Notes: generated by a model not told the origin, from the letters alone. A stretch of DNA of 61,373 nucleotides from Bifidobacteriaceae bacterium (GCA_029227215.1 JAQXZM010000037.1:1-61373); one strand, 5' to 3'. Shown: positions 21,369-33,107, counted from the stretch's first letter. Numbers and translations: made by a program.

Positions 21369-22337
21369 ATGGCAACTCCACAACCGAATCTTTCTGCAAT
21401 GAACCTGGCGGGCGCCGTGGACCTTGAAGGCTTGAAGCACAAGGTCGACGCCCAGGAGGGGGAGCAAGGCGGCGCCCCCGCGGCAGGCAAGTATGTGATC
21501 GACGTGACCACGTCGAGTTTCGAAGCGATGGTGCGCACGTCCGCCACGTTCCCGATCCTGCTGCTGCTGTGGGTGAAGAACGACGACCGCTGCTTCCCGA
21601 TGGCACGCAAGCTCGCCGACATCGTCAATGGCAAGGACGGCGCGCTCCAGCTCGCCCGCATCGACGTCAACGACAGCCCCGAGATCGCCCAGGCGCTGCG
21701 CATCAAGGGTGCGCCGGCGCTGTTCGCGCTCATCAACGGTCAGCCGATGCCGATCCTCGAAGGCGTGCCGCACGAGCAGGAGATGCAGCAGATTGAGGAC
21801 GCGGTGATTCCGCAGATCCTCCAGGTGGCGGCGCAGGCCGGCGTCGCCGGCAAGGCGCCGATGAGCGGCGATGGCAGCGATGCTCAGGCGTCTGACGGTG
21901 CCGATGGCGCCAATCAGGAGGAGAAGGTGCCCGAGGCGCATCGCCAGGCGGACGAACTCGCCAAGTCCGGCGACTACTCCGGTGCCGCGGTGGAATACGC
22001 CCACTTGCTCGAACGCGACCCGCATGATGCGCGTGCGGCGCGCGAGCACTCCAAGTGCCTGCTGCTCGCCCGCAATGGCAAGTCCGATGTGCGCGCGGTG
22101 CGCGAGGCTGCTGCCGCCAAGCCCGATGACGTCGAGGCACAGATGGACGTGGCGGATGTGGACATGATCGGCGGCCAGGTGAAGGACGCCTTCGACCGCC
22201 TGCTCGACTTCCTCGCCACGCACCCCGCCGACAAGGAGCCGGTGCGCGCCCGCCTGCTCGAGTACTTCGCGATGTGCCCGGCATCCGATGCCCGGGTGGC
22301 GCAGGCGCGCCGCCGCCTCGCGACGCTCATGTACTGA
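21369..22337 (+). CDS. thioredoxin-fold/TPR co-chaperone, YbbN-like
   Basis: Cytoplasmic protein of 322 residues. The central thioredoxin fold includes TSATFPILLLLWVKNDDRCF, where the usual WCxxC redox pair is replaced by VKNDDRC, so it is not a dithiol oxidoreductase. After a linker, a C-terminal helical tetratricopeptide-like region begins EAHRQADELAKSGDYSGAAV and contains KPDDVEAQMDVADVDMI. This is the CnoX/YbbN arrangement of a holdase that works with chaperones. An alternative ATG at 21351 with AAGGAG would add six residues; I prefer 21369, which is preceded by AAAGGA. Confidence 0.88.
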   Translation: MATPQPNLSAMNLAGAVDLEGLKHKVDAQEGEQGGAPAAGKYVIDVTTSSFEAMVRTSATFPILLLLWVKNDDRCFPMARKLADIVNGKDGALQLARIDVNDSPEIAQALRIKGAPALFALINGQPMPILEGVPHEQEMQQIEDAVIPQILQVAAQAGVAGKAPMSGDGSDAQASDGADGANQEEKVPEAHRQADELAKSGDYSGAAVEYAHLLERDPHDARAAREHSKCLLLARNGKSDVRAVREAAAAKPDDVEAQMDVADVDMIGGQVKDAFDRLLDFLATHPADKEPVRARLLEYFAMCPASDARVAQARRRLATLMY

Positions 22338-22519
22338 GCGCGGGGCATCGAGCGGACTGCTTCGCAAGCCTCCCTGCGTGGCTGTATTCTGCGCGGCCGG
22401 TGCGTTGGTCTTGTGGCTGATGCGCCGGTCGCGTTGGCGTTCTGCCGCGAATCGTGGTAGCGTGGCGAGAGTGCATTGTGCCGCGCAGCTGCCTTGCAGT
22501 GCGTGTGGCGTAACGCAAT

Positions 22520-22592
22520 GGGCTTGTAGCTCAGTGGATAGAGCGTCTGTCTCCGGAACAGAAGGTCGTGGGTTCGAATCCCATTAAGCCCA
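22520..22592 (+). tRNA. tRNA-Arg (CCG)
   Basis: 73 nt, acceptor GGGCTTG pairs with TAAGCCC, D arm TAGCTCAGTGGATAGAG, anticodon stem TCTGT-CTCCGGA-ACAGA with anticodon CCG, T arm GTGGG-TTCGAAT-CCCAT. CCA is not encoded. Confidence 0.95.
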
Positions 22593-22791
22593 CAAGGTTT
22601 CTCAGTAGGGTTCTCGCTAGTGTTTCCCAATAGTATTGTGTGAAAACGTCGCAATGAAGCCGTTTTCCCTTTTCTTCGTTTTCTCAATGTTCATTTCCTC
22701 CCAGCATGGCGACAGTGGATCCTTGCTACTCTGAAACCATTGCACCACGACGCGTGCAATGGGCGTTTGGCTTCGCGAGAAGGGAACGACG

Positions 22792-22974
22792 ATGGATCGC
22801 ACGACGCTGGTGTTGGTGTTGCTGCCGGTGGAATTCATTGTGGTGGGGATCTTGCTGTTCCTGTCCCACCGTGCCAAGCGACGTGGGGACGAAGGGCAGT
22901 GCCAGGCATTGTGGAAGGTCGGCACCGTGGTGATCGTGGTGCTGTCAGCCATCATCATCTTCGAATCCGAATGA
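22792..22974 (+). CDS. small two-helix membrane protein
   Basis: 60 residues, start ATG 22792 with AGAAGGGA upstream. Two hydrophobic segments (TLVLVLLPVEFIVVGILLFL and VGTVVIVVLSAIIIF) are joined by a basic loop, HRAKRRGDEG. Both the SD and the membrane pattern support it as a real gene. Function unknown. The 200 nt between it and tRNA-Arg hold nothing I can name. Confidence 0.65.
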   Translation: MDRTTLVLVLLPVEFIVVGILLFLSHRAKRRGDEGQCQALWKVGTVVIVVLSAIIIFESE

Positions 22975-23141
22975 ATTGCCTGGCCTCCTGATACTTCGGT
23001 TCACTGGTAATCCGGCGTGGAATGGGCAATGATTCGTGCGGTTTACGGTGATAGTATCGGCGCAACCGCATGGAATGCGGCGGATTGGCTTTGAACAAGG
23101 CTCATCGTGGAACAATCCAGAGCTCAACAGAAAGGCACATC

Positions 23142-23528
23142 ATGGCAGACCTTGAAGCAATCGCAACCCCGAACGCACCCGCGGCGCTGGGCGCCTACAG
23201 CCAGGCGGTGCGCGCCAACGGCTTCGTGTTCGTCTCCGGCCAGCTGGGCATCGATCCGGCGACCGGCAAGCTCGCGGGCGAGACCGCTGCCGAACAGGCG
23301 GCGCAGTCGCTGAAGAACATCACGAACATCCTCGCCGAGGCCGGTCTGGGCACCGACCGTGTGGTGCGCGCCACGATCTACCTGCACGACGTGGCGGACT
23401 TCAAGGCCGTGGACGCCGAGTACGCCAAGGTGTTCGGCGGTGGCGTGAAACCCGCGCGCGTGGCGTTCGGCGGCAACAACCTGCCCACGGGCGCGCTCGT
23501 GGAGATCGACGCCATCGCCGCCGAGTGA
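23142..23528 (+). CDS. ridA: RidA family reactive enamine/imine deaminase
   Basis: Hydrolyses reactive 2-aminoacrylate-type intermediates released by PLP enzymes, in the cytoplasm as a trimer. The 128 residues start at ATG 23142, after GAAAGG. The family signature is present: GAYSQAVRANGFVFVSGQLG, KNITNILAEAGLG, VVRATIYL, and the substrate-carboxylate-binding arginine in KPARVAFGG, with Glu near the C-terminus (ALVEIDAIA). A strong terminator follows. Confidence 0.95.
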   Translation: MADLEAIATPNAPAALGAYSQAVRANGFVFVSGQLGIDPATGKLAGETAAEQAAQSLKNITNILAEAGLGTDRVVRATIYLHDVADFKAVDAEYAKVFGGGVKPARVAFGGNNLPTGALVEIDAIAAE

Positions 23529-23572
23529 ACGAGCGCTGATCGACCACACCGCAACCCTTCTGCGGGCACATC

Positions 23573-23602
23573 GCGCCGGAATGGAACGTTCCGGCGCTTT
23601 TT
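23573..23602 (+). terminator. ridA terminator
   Basis: GCGCCGGAA (23573-23581) and TTCCGGCGC (23589-23597), 7-nt loop, then TTTTT. Confidence 0.92.
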
Positions 23603-23724
23603 CGTGCCCCGCGTCTACGGTTGGGTGGGTATTCATGGCGGCGCGCAGCCACGCATGCGATGGCAGGCATGCTGATGGCGGCATTCGGCAGCCCCGCCAT
23701 GACGAGGCATGAAAAGGACGTCAC

Positions 23725-25209
23725 ATGACCGATAACGCACACAAGCAGGGGAGCCAGAGGAGCGGGGCGAGCGCCGCGCCGCAGCGCGAGCACGCTCACC
23801 GCCCGGCGCACGACCAGCTGACGCGTTCGATGGAATCGCGCCACCTCACGATGATCTCGCTCGGCGGCGTCATCGGCACCGGCCTGTTCGTCAGCTCCGG
23901 CCACACCATCCACGACGCCGGTCCGTTCGGCGCCGTGCTCGCCTACATCATCGGCTCGGCGCTCGTCTACTGCGTCATGCTGTCGCTGGGCGAGCTGTCG
24001 GTCGCCATGCCCTATGCCGGCAGCTTCCACCTGTACGCCCGCCGCTTCATCGGCCCGGGCACCGGCTTCACCATCGCCATCCTCTACTGGCTCAACTGGG
24101 CGGTGGCGCTCGCCTCGGAGTTCACCGCCGCCGGCCTGCTCATGCAACGATGGTTCCCCAACTCGTCGGCGTGGGTGTGGAGCGCCGTATTCATCGTCGT
24201 CGTGTTCCTGCTCAACATCCTGTCGGTGCGGCTCTATGGCGAGGCGGAGTTCTGGTTCGCCAGCATCAAGGTGCTTGCCATCGTCGCGTTCATCGTCATC
24301 GGCATCCTCGCCATCGTCGGCGTGCTGCCCATCGCAGGCCGCAGCTCGGCGCCGGGCCTGTCGAACTTCTGGCGTGATGGCTGGTTCCCCAATGGCATCG
24401 TGCCGGTGTTCTCCACGCTGCTCACCGTCGTGTTCGCGTTCTCCGGCACCGAGGTGATCGGCGTGGCGGCAGGGGAGACGAAGGATCCGGGCCGCGCCGT
24501 GCCCAAGGCGGTGCACACCACGGTGCTGCGCCTCGCGATCTTCTTCATCGGCTCCATCGCCGTGATGGCGGCGCTTATCCCGTGGCAGCAGTCCGGCGTC
24601 GACACGAGCCCGTTCGTGCTCGTGTTCCAAAGCATCGGCATGCCGTTCGCCGGCGACATCATGAACGCCGTTGTGCTCACTGCGGTGCTTTCCGCCGCGA
24701 ATTCCGGCTTGTATGTGTGCTCGCGCATGGTGTGGTCGCTCGCCAAGGAGAACATGATCCCGCAGGTGCTCGCCAAGACGAACTTCCGCGGCGTGCCCGT
24801 GTTCGCCGTGCTCATCAGCCTGGCGGGCGGCCTGCTCGCGCTGCTCTCGAGCGTGTACGCCGCCAGCACCGTGTATCTGGCGCTCGTGGCGATCTCCGGA
24901 TTGGCGACGCTGTTCGTGTGGATCTCTGTGGCGGTGTGCCACATCCTGTTCCGTCGCCAGCTCGCCCGCGAGGGCAAATCCACCGATACCCTGGGCTACA
25001 AGGCGCCGGGTTACCCGGTGGTGCCCATCGTGGCGATTGTGCTGTGCGTGTTCGCGCTCGTGCTCGTCGCATGGGACCCGACCCAGCGCGGCACGCTGCT
25101 CATGATGCTGCCGTTCGTGGCGCTGTGCTACGGCTTCTATTACGCCCGCGAGGCATGGCGGCGCAAGCACGGCGCTTGTGCAACGCCCTCGCTAGACTTT
25201 GAAGAATGA
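23725..25209 (+). CDS. APC-family amino-acid permease
   Basis: 494 residues with about 12 helices. The family entry motif SLGGVIGTGLFVSSGH is followed by VSVAMPYAGSF-like GELSVAMPYAGSFHLYAR and FSGTEVIGVAAGETKDPGR. These mark the LysP/YifK/GABA-permease branch of proton-coupled amino-acid transporters. Its stop overlaps the ATG of argS, with lysA behind, so basic amino acids are plausible substrates; this is context inference only. The C-terminal tail is short and polar. Confidence 0.92.
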   Translation: MTDNAHKQGSQRSGASAAPQREHAHRPAHDQLTRSMESRHLTMISLGGVIGTGLFVSSGHTIHDAGPFGAVLAYIIGSALVYCVMLSLGELSVAMPYAGSFHLYARRFIGPGTGFTIAILYWLNWAVALASEFTAAGLLMQRWFPNSSAWVWSAVFIVVVFLLNILSVRLYGEAEFWFASIKVLAIVAFIVIGILAIVGVLPIAGRSSAPGLSNFWRDGWFPNGIVPVFSTLLTVVFAFSGTEVIGVAAGETKDPGRAVPKAVHTTVLRLAIFFIGSIAVMAALIPWQQSGVDTSPFVLVFQSIGMPFAGDIMNAVVLTAVLSAANSGLYVCSRMVWSLAKENMIPQVLAKTNFRGVPVFAVLISLAGGLLALLSSVYAASTVYLALVAISGLATLFVWISVAVCHILFRRQLAREGKSTDTLGYKAPGYPVVPIVAIVLCVFALVLVAWDPTQRGTLLMMLPFVALCYGFYYAREAWRRKHGACATPSLDFEE

Positions 25210-26978
25210 ATCCTGAAGCACTCGCAAGCATTATCGAACGCACAGCCCATGACCTCGCCGCATCCGGCGAGGCAGGTCAGTTGACCGACGACATGATCCC
25301 CGCCAAGGTCACGGTGATGCGACCCAAGGACCGCTCCCATGGCGACTGGGCGACGAACATCGCGATGCAACTGGGCAAGAAGGCAGGCATGACGCCGCGC
25401 GACCTGGCGCAGCTGTTCGCCGACCGCCTGGCCGTCGCCGACGGCATCGCGTCCGTCGAGGTCGCAGGCCCCGGATTCATCAACATCACGCTGGATTCCG
25501 CCTCCGCGGCCGCCGTCGTCGAGCAGGTGCTCGCGGAAGGTGCGCAGTTCGGCAGGAACACCCACCTTTCTGGCCGCACGCTCAATTTGGAATTCGTCTC
25601 CGCCAACCCCACCGGGCCCATCCACATCGGCGGCACCCGCTGGGCCGCCGTGGGCGACTCGATGGCGCGCGTGCTCGAGGCGAACGGCGCCAAGGTGGTG
25701 CGCGAGTATTACTTCAACGACCACGGCACCCAGATCGACCGCTTCGCCAAGTCCCTCGTCGCCGCTGCGCACGGCGAGCCGACCCCGGAGGACGGCTACA
25801 AGGGCACCTACATCAACGAGATCGCACAGCGCGTCATCGATGAGGCGAAGGCGGATGGCGTGGACGTGCTCTCCCTGCCGCGCGTCAAGGGCGAGGACGG
25901 CGCCGAGGGCGATTCCGCGCAGCGCGAGGAGTTCCGCCGCCGCGCCGTGCCGATGATGTTCGCCGAGATCCAGAAGTCCATGAAGGACTTCCGCGTCAAC
26001 TTCGACGTGTGGTTCCACGAGAACAGCCTGTACAGCAATGGCTCCGTGGACCGCGCCATCGAGCTGCTGCGCGGCAAGGGCGACATCTACGAGAAGGACG
26101 GCGCCACCTGGTTCGCCTCCACCAAGTACGGCGACGACAAGGACCGCGTCATCATCAAGTCCGATGGCAATTACGCCTACTTCGCCGCCGACATCGCCTA
26201 CTACTACGACAAGCGCCACCGCGCCACCAACCCCGCCGACGTCGCCATCTACATGCTCGGCGCCGACCACCACGGCTACATCGGCCGCATGATGGCGATG
26301 TGCGCAGCCTTCGGCGACAAGCCGGGCGTCAACATGCAGATCCTCATCGGCCAGCTCGTCAACGTGGTCAAGGATGGCAAGGTCGTGCGCATGTCGAAGC
26401 GCGCCGGCAACGTCGTCACCATCGACGACCTCGTCGACGCCATCGGCGTGGATGCGTCCCGCTACTCGCTCGCCCGCACGAGCTACGACCAGTCCGTGGA
26501 CATCGACCTCAACCTGCTCGCCAGCCACTCCAACGACAACCCGGTCTACTACGTGCAGTACGCGCACGCGCGTTCCAAGAACGTGGACCGCAACGCCGCG
26601 GCAGCCGGCATCACGCGTGACGGCGCCGACATGGCGCTGCTGAGCACCGAGGCGGACGGCGAGCTGCTCGCGCAGCTGGCGCTGTATCCGTCGATGCTCG
26701 CGCAGGCGGGCGACGAGCGCGAACCGCACCGCGTGGCGCACTACCTCGAGGAGCTCGCCGGACGCTACCATAAGTGGTATGCAGCCGAGCGCGTGGTGCC
26801 GATGGAGCTCACCGACGCCGAGAAGCGCGGCGACGCGAAGGACGTGGAAGCCCTGCGCATCGCCAAGGACCCGGAGCCCGCGCGCGCCGCGGCACGCCTG
26901 GCGCTCAACGACGCCGCGCAGCAGGTGATCGCCAACGGCCTCGACCTGCTGGGCGTCTCCGCGCCCGACGCGATGTGA
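25206..26978 (+). CDS. argS: arginyl-tRNA synthetase
   Basis: Class I enzyme charging tRNA-Arg, 590 residues. The HIGH motif reads HIGG in SANPTGPIHIGGTRWAAVGD. The KMSK-type loop is RMSKRAGN, and the additional N-terminal Arg-S domain (LADRLAVADGIASVEVAGPGF) and C-terminal DALR anticodon-binding domain are present. The ATG lies within the permease stop region (ATGA), and a TAGACT box (25193-25198) ends 7 nt before it. The gene may therefore be both coupled to the permease and expressed from its own leaderless promoter. Confidence 0.98.
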   Translation: MNPEALASIIERTAHDLAASGEAGQLTDDMIPAKVTVMRPKDRSHGDWATNIAMQLGKKAGMTPRDLAQLFADRLAVADGIASVEVAGPGFINITLDSASAAAVVEQVLAEGAQFGRNTHLSGRTLNLEFVSANPTGPIHIGGTRWAAVGDSMARVLEANGAKVVREYYFNDHGTQIDRFAKSLVAAAHGEPTPEDGYKGTYINEIAQRVIDEAKADGVDVLSLPRVKGEDGAEGDSAQREEFRRRAVPMMFAEIQKSMKDFRVNFDVWFHENSLYSNGSVDRAIELLRGKGDIYEKDGATWFASTKYGDDKDRVIIKSDGNYAYFAADIAYYYDKRHRATNPADVAIYMLGADHHGYIGRMMAMCAAFGDKPGVNMQILIGQLVNVVKDGKVVRMSKRAGNVVTIDDLVDAIGVDASRYSLARTSYDQSVDIDLNLLASHSNDNPVYYVQYAHARSKNVDRNAAAAGITRDGADMALLSTEADGELLAQLALYPSMLAQAGDEREPHRVAHYLEELAGRYHKWYAAERVVPMELTDAEKRGDAKDVEALRIAKDPEPARAAARLALNDAAQQVIANGLDLLGVSAPDAM

Positions 26979-27023
26979 TGGGACATTGAGAACGTTACCG
27001 AAAGCAAGGAAGGCGGAACAATC

Positions 27024-28622
27024 ATGGACGCAACGAATCCGCAAACCCCTGTGAACGCAGCCGCGCAGCAAGGCGCAACGCCGGTGGGCGCGGCACCGAC
27101 CGCTGCCGCACAGGGCAAGATGAGCCCCGTGTGGCCCGCGGCTGCCCGCCGCGACGCCAACGGCGCCATCACGATCCACGGCTACGATGCGCTCGGCCTC
27201 GTGCAGCGCTACGGCAGCCCGCTGTATGTGATGGACACCGACGAGGTGCGCCGCCGCGCCCGGTACTTCGTGGAGGCGGCGCGCAACGCGTTCCCCAACA
27301 CGACGACGCAAGTGAGCTTCGCCGCCAAGGCGTTCATCAGCAAGGAGATCTGCCGCATCGTCGCCGAGGAAGGCATGACGATCGACACATGCACACTCGG
27401 CGAGATGCGCATCGCGCTCGCCGCCGGCATCCCCGGCCGCAGGCTCATCCTGCATGGCAACAACAAGACGGACGAGGAGATCGCACTCGCGATCGACAAC
27501 GACTTCGCCAAGATCGTGCTCGATTCGCCGGACGAGGCGGCGCGCGTCGAGCGCATCGCCCGTGCGCACGACAAGCGCGCCAAGGTGATGCTGCGCGTGA
27601 CCGTGGGCGTGCATGCCGGCGGCCATGAGTACATCTCCACCGCGCACGAGGACCAGAAGTTCGGCGTGCCGCTGCTCGCCCCCGGCGCCTCCGCATCGGT
27701 GCTCACCGGCGAATACGACCGCCCCGACGAAGTGGAGCACGCCTCCGAGGCCGAGCCGGACGATGCGCCGCGCATCAACTCGCTCTACGCCATCCCCCCG
27801 AGCAAGAAGGACCGCAACCCCAAGCTCGAGGCCGCGCTCAACGCGCTGGCGGACGGCCCGGCGATCGCCGCCCTCAAGGACATCCGCAAGCGCGACCAGT
27901 ACCTGGAGCTCGTGGGCGTGCACTCGCACATCGGCTCGCAGATCCACGACGCGGACGCCTTCATCGAAGCCGTGGGCCGCGTGTTGCTGCTGCGCAAGAC
28001 GTTCTATGCCACCGATGGCTATGTGCTGCCCGAGATCGATCTGGGCGGAGGCTACTCCGTGCCCTACCTCGACTCCGATTCCTCGATGGACGTCGCCGCC
28101 ACGCTCAAGCGCATCGCCAAGGCGTTCACTGCCGAGATCATGAAGGGCCTGCCTGCGCCGGTGGTGAGCTTCGAGCCCGGCCGTTTCATCGTGGGCCCCG
28201 CCGGCGTGACGCTCTACCGCGTGGGCACTGTGAAGCCGGTGGCGCTCTCCGACGGCACCGTGCGCACTTACGTCTCGGTGGATGGCGGAATGTCCGACAA
28301 CATCCGCCCCGCGCTCTACGGCGCCGAATACGAGGCGGCGCTCGCCAACCGCGCGGGCTCCGAGAAGAAGATCCTGGCGCGCGTGGTCGGCAAGCACTGC
28401 GAATCCGGCGACATCGTTGTCAAGGACTGCCACCTGCCCGCCGACATCAAGCGTGGCGACATCCTCGCTGTGCCGGTGACCGGTGCCTATGGCCGCACGA
28501 TGGCGAGCAACTACAACCAGGCGCTGCGCCCGGCGGTGGTGGCGGTGAGCCACGAAGGCTCGCATGTGATGATCCGCCGCGAGACGATCGACGACCTGCT
28601 GGGCCTCGACGTGTCGCAGTGA
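27024..28622 (+). CDS. lysA: diaminopimelate decarboxylase, with extra internal segment
   Basis: PLP enzyme making L-lysine from meso-diaminopimelate. The PLP-lysine is in VSFAAKAF. HSHIGSQ, the glycine loop DLGGGYSVPYL, FEPGRFIVGPAG and the catalytic cysteine motif HCESGDIV are all intact. With 532 residues it is longer than the usual 420-460: there is an N-terminal Ala/Gln-rich extension of about 40 residues and an insertion at about residues 220-285. The insertion includes a DRPDEVEHASEAEPDDAPR-type acidic stretch. SD AAGGAAGG. It follows argS by 45 nt, so a permease-argS-lysA operon is likely. Confidence 0.96.
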   Translation: MDATNPQTPVNAAAQQGATPVGAAPTAAAQGKMSPVWPAAARRDANGAITIHGYDALGLVQRYGSPLYVMDTDEVRRRARYFVEAARNAFPNTTTQVSFAAKAFISKEICRIVAEEGMTIDTCTLGEMRIALAAGIPGRRLILHGNNKTDEEIALAIDNDFAKIVLDSPDEAARVERIARAHDKRAKVMLRVTVGVHAGGHEYISTAHEDQKFGVPLLAPGASASVLTGEYDRPDEVEHASEAEPDDAPRINSLYAIPPSKKDRNPKLEAALNALADGPAIAALKDIRKRDQYLELVGVHSHIGSQIHDADAFIEAVGRVLLLRKTFYATDGYVLPEIDLGGGYSVPYLDSDSSMDVAATLKRIAKAFTAEIMKGLPAPVVSFEPGRFIVGPAGVTLYRVGTVKPVALSDGTVRTYVSVDGGMSDNIRPALYGAEYEAALANRAGSEKKILARVVGKHCESGDIVVKDCHLPADIKRGDILAVPVTGAYGRTMASNYNQALRPAVVAVSHEGSHVMIRRETIDDLLGLDVSQ

Positions 28623-28704
28623 GGCGCGGTGCTCGGCTGTGGCGCGTGGCGCGTGGCGCTGCTGGGCTGAGACTGTCTGGCTTGGGCTGAACCGAGCTAG
28701 CATG

Positions 28705-28776
28705 AAGCCGGCATCGTGGGATTGATTGCAGCAATCGAAATGATTGCAGCGCAATCAGCCCATGATGCCGGCTTTT
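28705..28776 (+). terminator. lysA terminator, long interrupted hairpin
   Basis: AAGCCGGCATC pairs with GATGCCGGCTT; further in, TTGATTGC pairs with GCAATCA. TTTTC follows on the plus strand. Confidence 0.85.
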
Positions 28777-28782
28777 CTTATC

Positions 28783-28857
28783 TGCCGAACTTGGGGTTCC
28801 GTACAGCATTTTGCGCGGTTTTAGCGGAAATGATGGCCAAGATGCCAAGTTGGGCGG
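28783..28857. repeat. dispersed palindromic element, copy B
   Basis: GCCGAACTTGG and CCAAGTTGGGC form the ends, with GTACAGCATTTT inside. Same family as 15697-15770 and 54475-54547. It sits immediately behind the lysA terminator. 28858-28957 holds nothing further that I recognise. Confidence 0.8.
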
Positions 28858-28957
28858 ATGGAGTTCGCTCGGTGAGATGGTACCGCGCCTGCGATTGGGC
28901 CGGTGATGTCTGGACGGATGAAGTTCACGCCGTGAGCGAAATCTGGGGAATTCAAAA

Positions 28958-28978
28958 CTTGAGTCTTTACAACTCAAG
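28958..28978. promoter_or_regulatory. HAIR operator (HspR binding site)
   Basis: CTTGAGT-N7-ACTCAAG is an exact match to the actinobacterial HspR-associated inverted repeat. It is positioned upstream of clpB, a known HspR target in Actinobacteria. It implies heat-inducible expression through loss of HspR binding. Confidence 0.95.
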
Positions 28979-28993
28979 TTTTGGTTGTATCAT
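28966..28993 (+). promoter_or_regulatory. clpB promoter embedded in the HAIR site
   Basis: TTTACA (28966-28971) lies in the HAIR spacer; 16 nt later comes TATCAT (28988-28993). HspR binding would directly block the -35 region. The leader to the clpB ATG is about 180 nt and contains CAGAAC-GTTCTG dyads. Confidence 0.65.
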
Positions 28994-29180
28994 TGTCTCA
29001 GAACTTCTGAGAGACAGGTTCTGATGGCGTCAGCAACGCAGCGCGCATCGCACGTTCGCATACGCAGCGCAATCGGAACGCTTCCCTCAGCCATAACGCA
29101 AACCGACATCTGCCGGCCGCCCCGATGGCTGATTCATCAGCGTCGGATGCTCAGCGGCGGGCACCAGGGAAAGAAGACAT

Positions 29181-31922
<2,742 letters not shown>

Positions 31923-32056
31923 TCGCCGATGCTGCCGGAGTGACGGTGTCATCGATCTGTTGATGTGACCGGGCGCGATGGCGGACGCCGTTGAAGCTGC
32001 TGCGGCTGTGCATGGCGCCATGCCGATGCTGCGACATTGCAGGCAGGCAAGGTTCG

Positions 32057-32101
32057 AGGCCCGTTGGGTGCGAGCAATGGCTCACACTCAACGGGCCTTT
32101 C
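32057..32101 (+). terminator. clpB terminator built around a palindromic-repeat copy
   Basis: AGGCCCGTT (32057-32065) pairs with AACGGGCCT (32090-32098), with TTTCT behind. The loop region GGGTGCGAGCAATGGCTCACAC is a copy of the repeat family. Confidence 0.88.
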
Positions 32102-32385
32102 TGTGTTGAGGGGTGCGGCGGTGTCTTCGGGAGGCGCTTGGGTGTGAGTGGTGGCTTGCACTGAAGGTTGATTTCATGCTGCTGGGTTGATTTCGGGGGA
32201 CTTTCGAGGTCTCGGTGTGAGTGGTGACTCACACCGAAGCGGGAATGTGGCAGATTTCGGTTGTTCCAGGGCAGATTGTGGCTTGCGGTGTGAGTGGCCG
32301 CTCGCATTCAGGGCTGGTTTCCGCTCGCAATACGGCTGTGATCTAGTGGCTTTCTGCTTTGGGTGTGAGTAATGGCTTGCACCTG
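32065..32385. repeat. second cluster (five copies) of the short palindromic repeat
   Basis: Copies lie at 32065-32090, 32139-32164, 32213-32236, 32285-32309 and 32359-32384. Typical text is GGTGTGAGTGGTGACTCACACC. The first copy is the core of the clpB terminator, exactly as at the atp operon. No gene fits in 31923-32419. Confidence 0.85.
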
Positions 32386-32419
32386 GGCTGGATGTGGGAC
32401 GGATGCTGGGTGTCTGGTG

Positions 32420-33076
32420 CTAGACGTTGGTGCCGAGGTCGATGTCGGTGAAGCCTTCGGCTTTGTCTTGTTCCTTGTTGCGGCGCATTTTGTCGAGGTC
32501 AAGGCTGATCGAGAAGAGATCCGCGGGATCCCTGCCGAGCGCGTCGGCGATATGCCAGATCTTGTCGATGCTCAACGCTTGCTCGCCGCGTTCGATGCGC
32601 CCCATGTACGATCGGTCGATTCCAGAGAGGTGAGCGAGCTCCTCTTGTGAGAGCCCGCGTGCCAGTCGCACTCGTCGGATGGCTTCGCCGAATAGCTCCC
32701 GATGCTCCCTGTCGGTGTCGGCTTCACTGTGCGATTCGGTGCCATTGCGCGTGGCGGCGTCAGGGCGCGACGTGGCGTCAGCGTTGGGCGTTCCTTGCGG
32801 GCGTCCCGCTGGAGAGTTGAGCGGACGCCCCGCTGCAGGCTTGAGTGAGGATGTGCGTGACGCTGCGGTTTTTCTTGATTGTGCGGCTTTGCCTGCCGAT
32901 GTGTTTGCCGATGCGTTTGCAGCAGTGCTTGCCGTTGGGATGCGTGTGCCGGTGTCGGTACTGGCGCGGTTGTCAGTGCGGTTGTTGAAATGATGGTCTG
33001 CGCGGTTGTTGGCCGTGTTGGTGCTGCGATGTGCGCTGGATGTGCTCTGTGTGTTGTCTTCTTCCGTCAATGCCAT
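32420..33076 (-). CDS. XRE-family transcriptional regulator with long disordered N-terminus
   Basis: 218 residues from ATG 33076 (MALTEEDNTQ); the frame continues upstream but reads as low-complexity non-coding. Residues 1 to about 130 are Ser/Thr/Asn/Ala-rich and probably disordered. The C-terminal 80 hold a helix-turn-helix of the Cro/C1 type (AIRRVRLARGLSQEELAHLS, IDRSYMGRIERGEQALSI) followed by a conserved helix (ALGRDPADLFSI). No sensing domain is visible. A dense set of palindromes lies 30-150 bp upstream of its start, so autoregulation is plausible. Target genes unknown. Confidence 0.85.
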   Translation of the reverse strand: MALTEEDNTQSTSSAHRSTNTANNRADHHFNNRTDNRASTDTGTRIPTASTAANASANTSAGKAAQSRKTAASRTSSLKPAAGRPLNSPAGRPQGTPNADATSRPDAATRNGTESHSEADTDREHRELFGEAIRRVRLARGLSQEELAHLSGIDRSYMGRIERGEQALSIDKIWHIADALGRDPADLFSISLDLDKMRRNKEQDKAEGFTDIDLGTNV

Positions 33077-33107
33077 GCCACATAGCGTGGGTGGATGGAG
33101 ACAATAA

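Noticed and set aside
31923-32419. rRNA, tRNA or insertion sequence behind clpB
   Set aside because: Only the terminator and palindrome copies are present; no transposase frame or tRNA fold.
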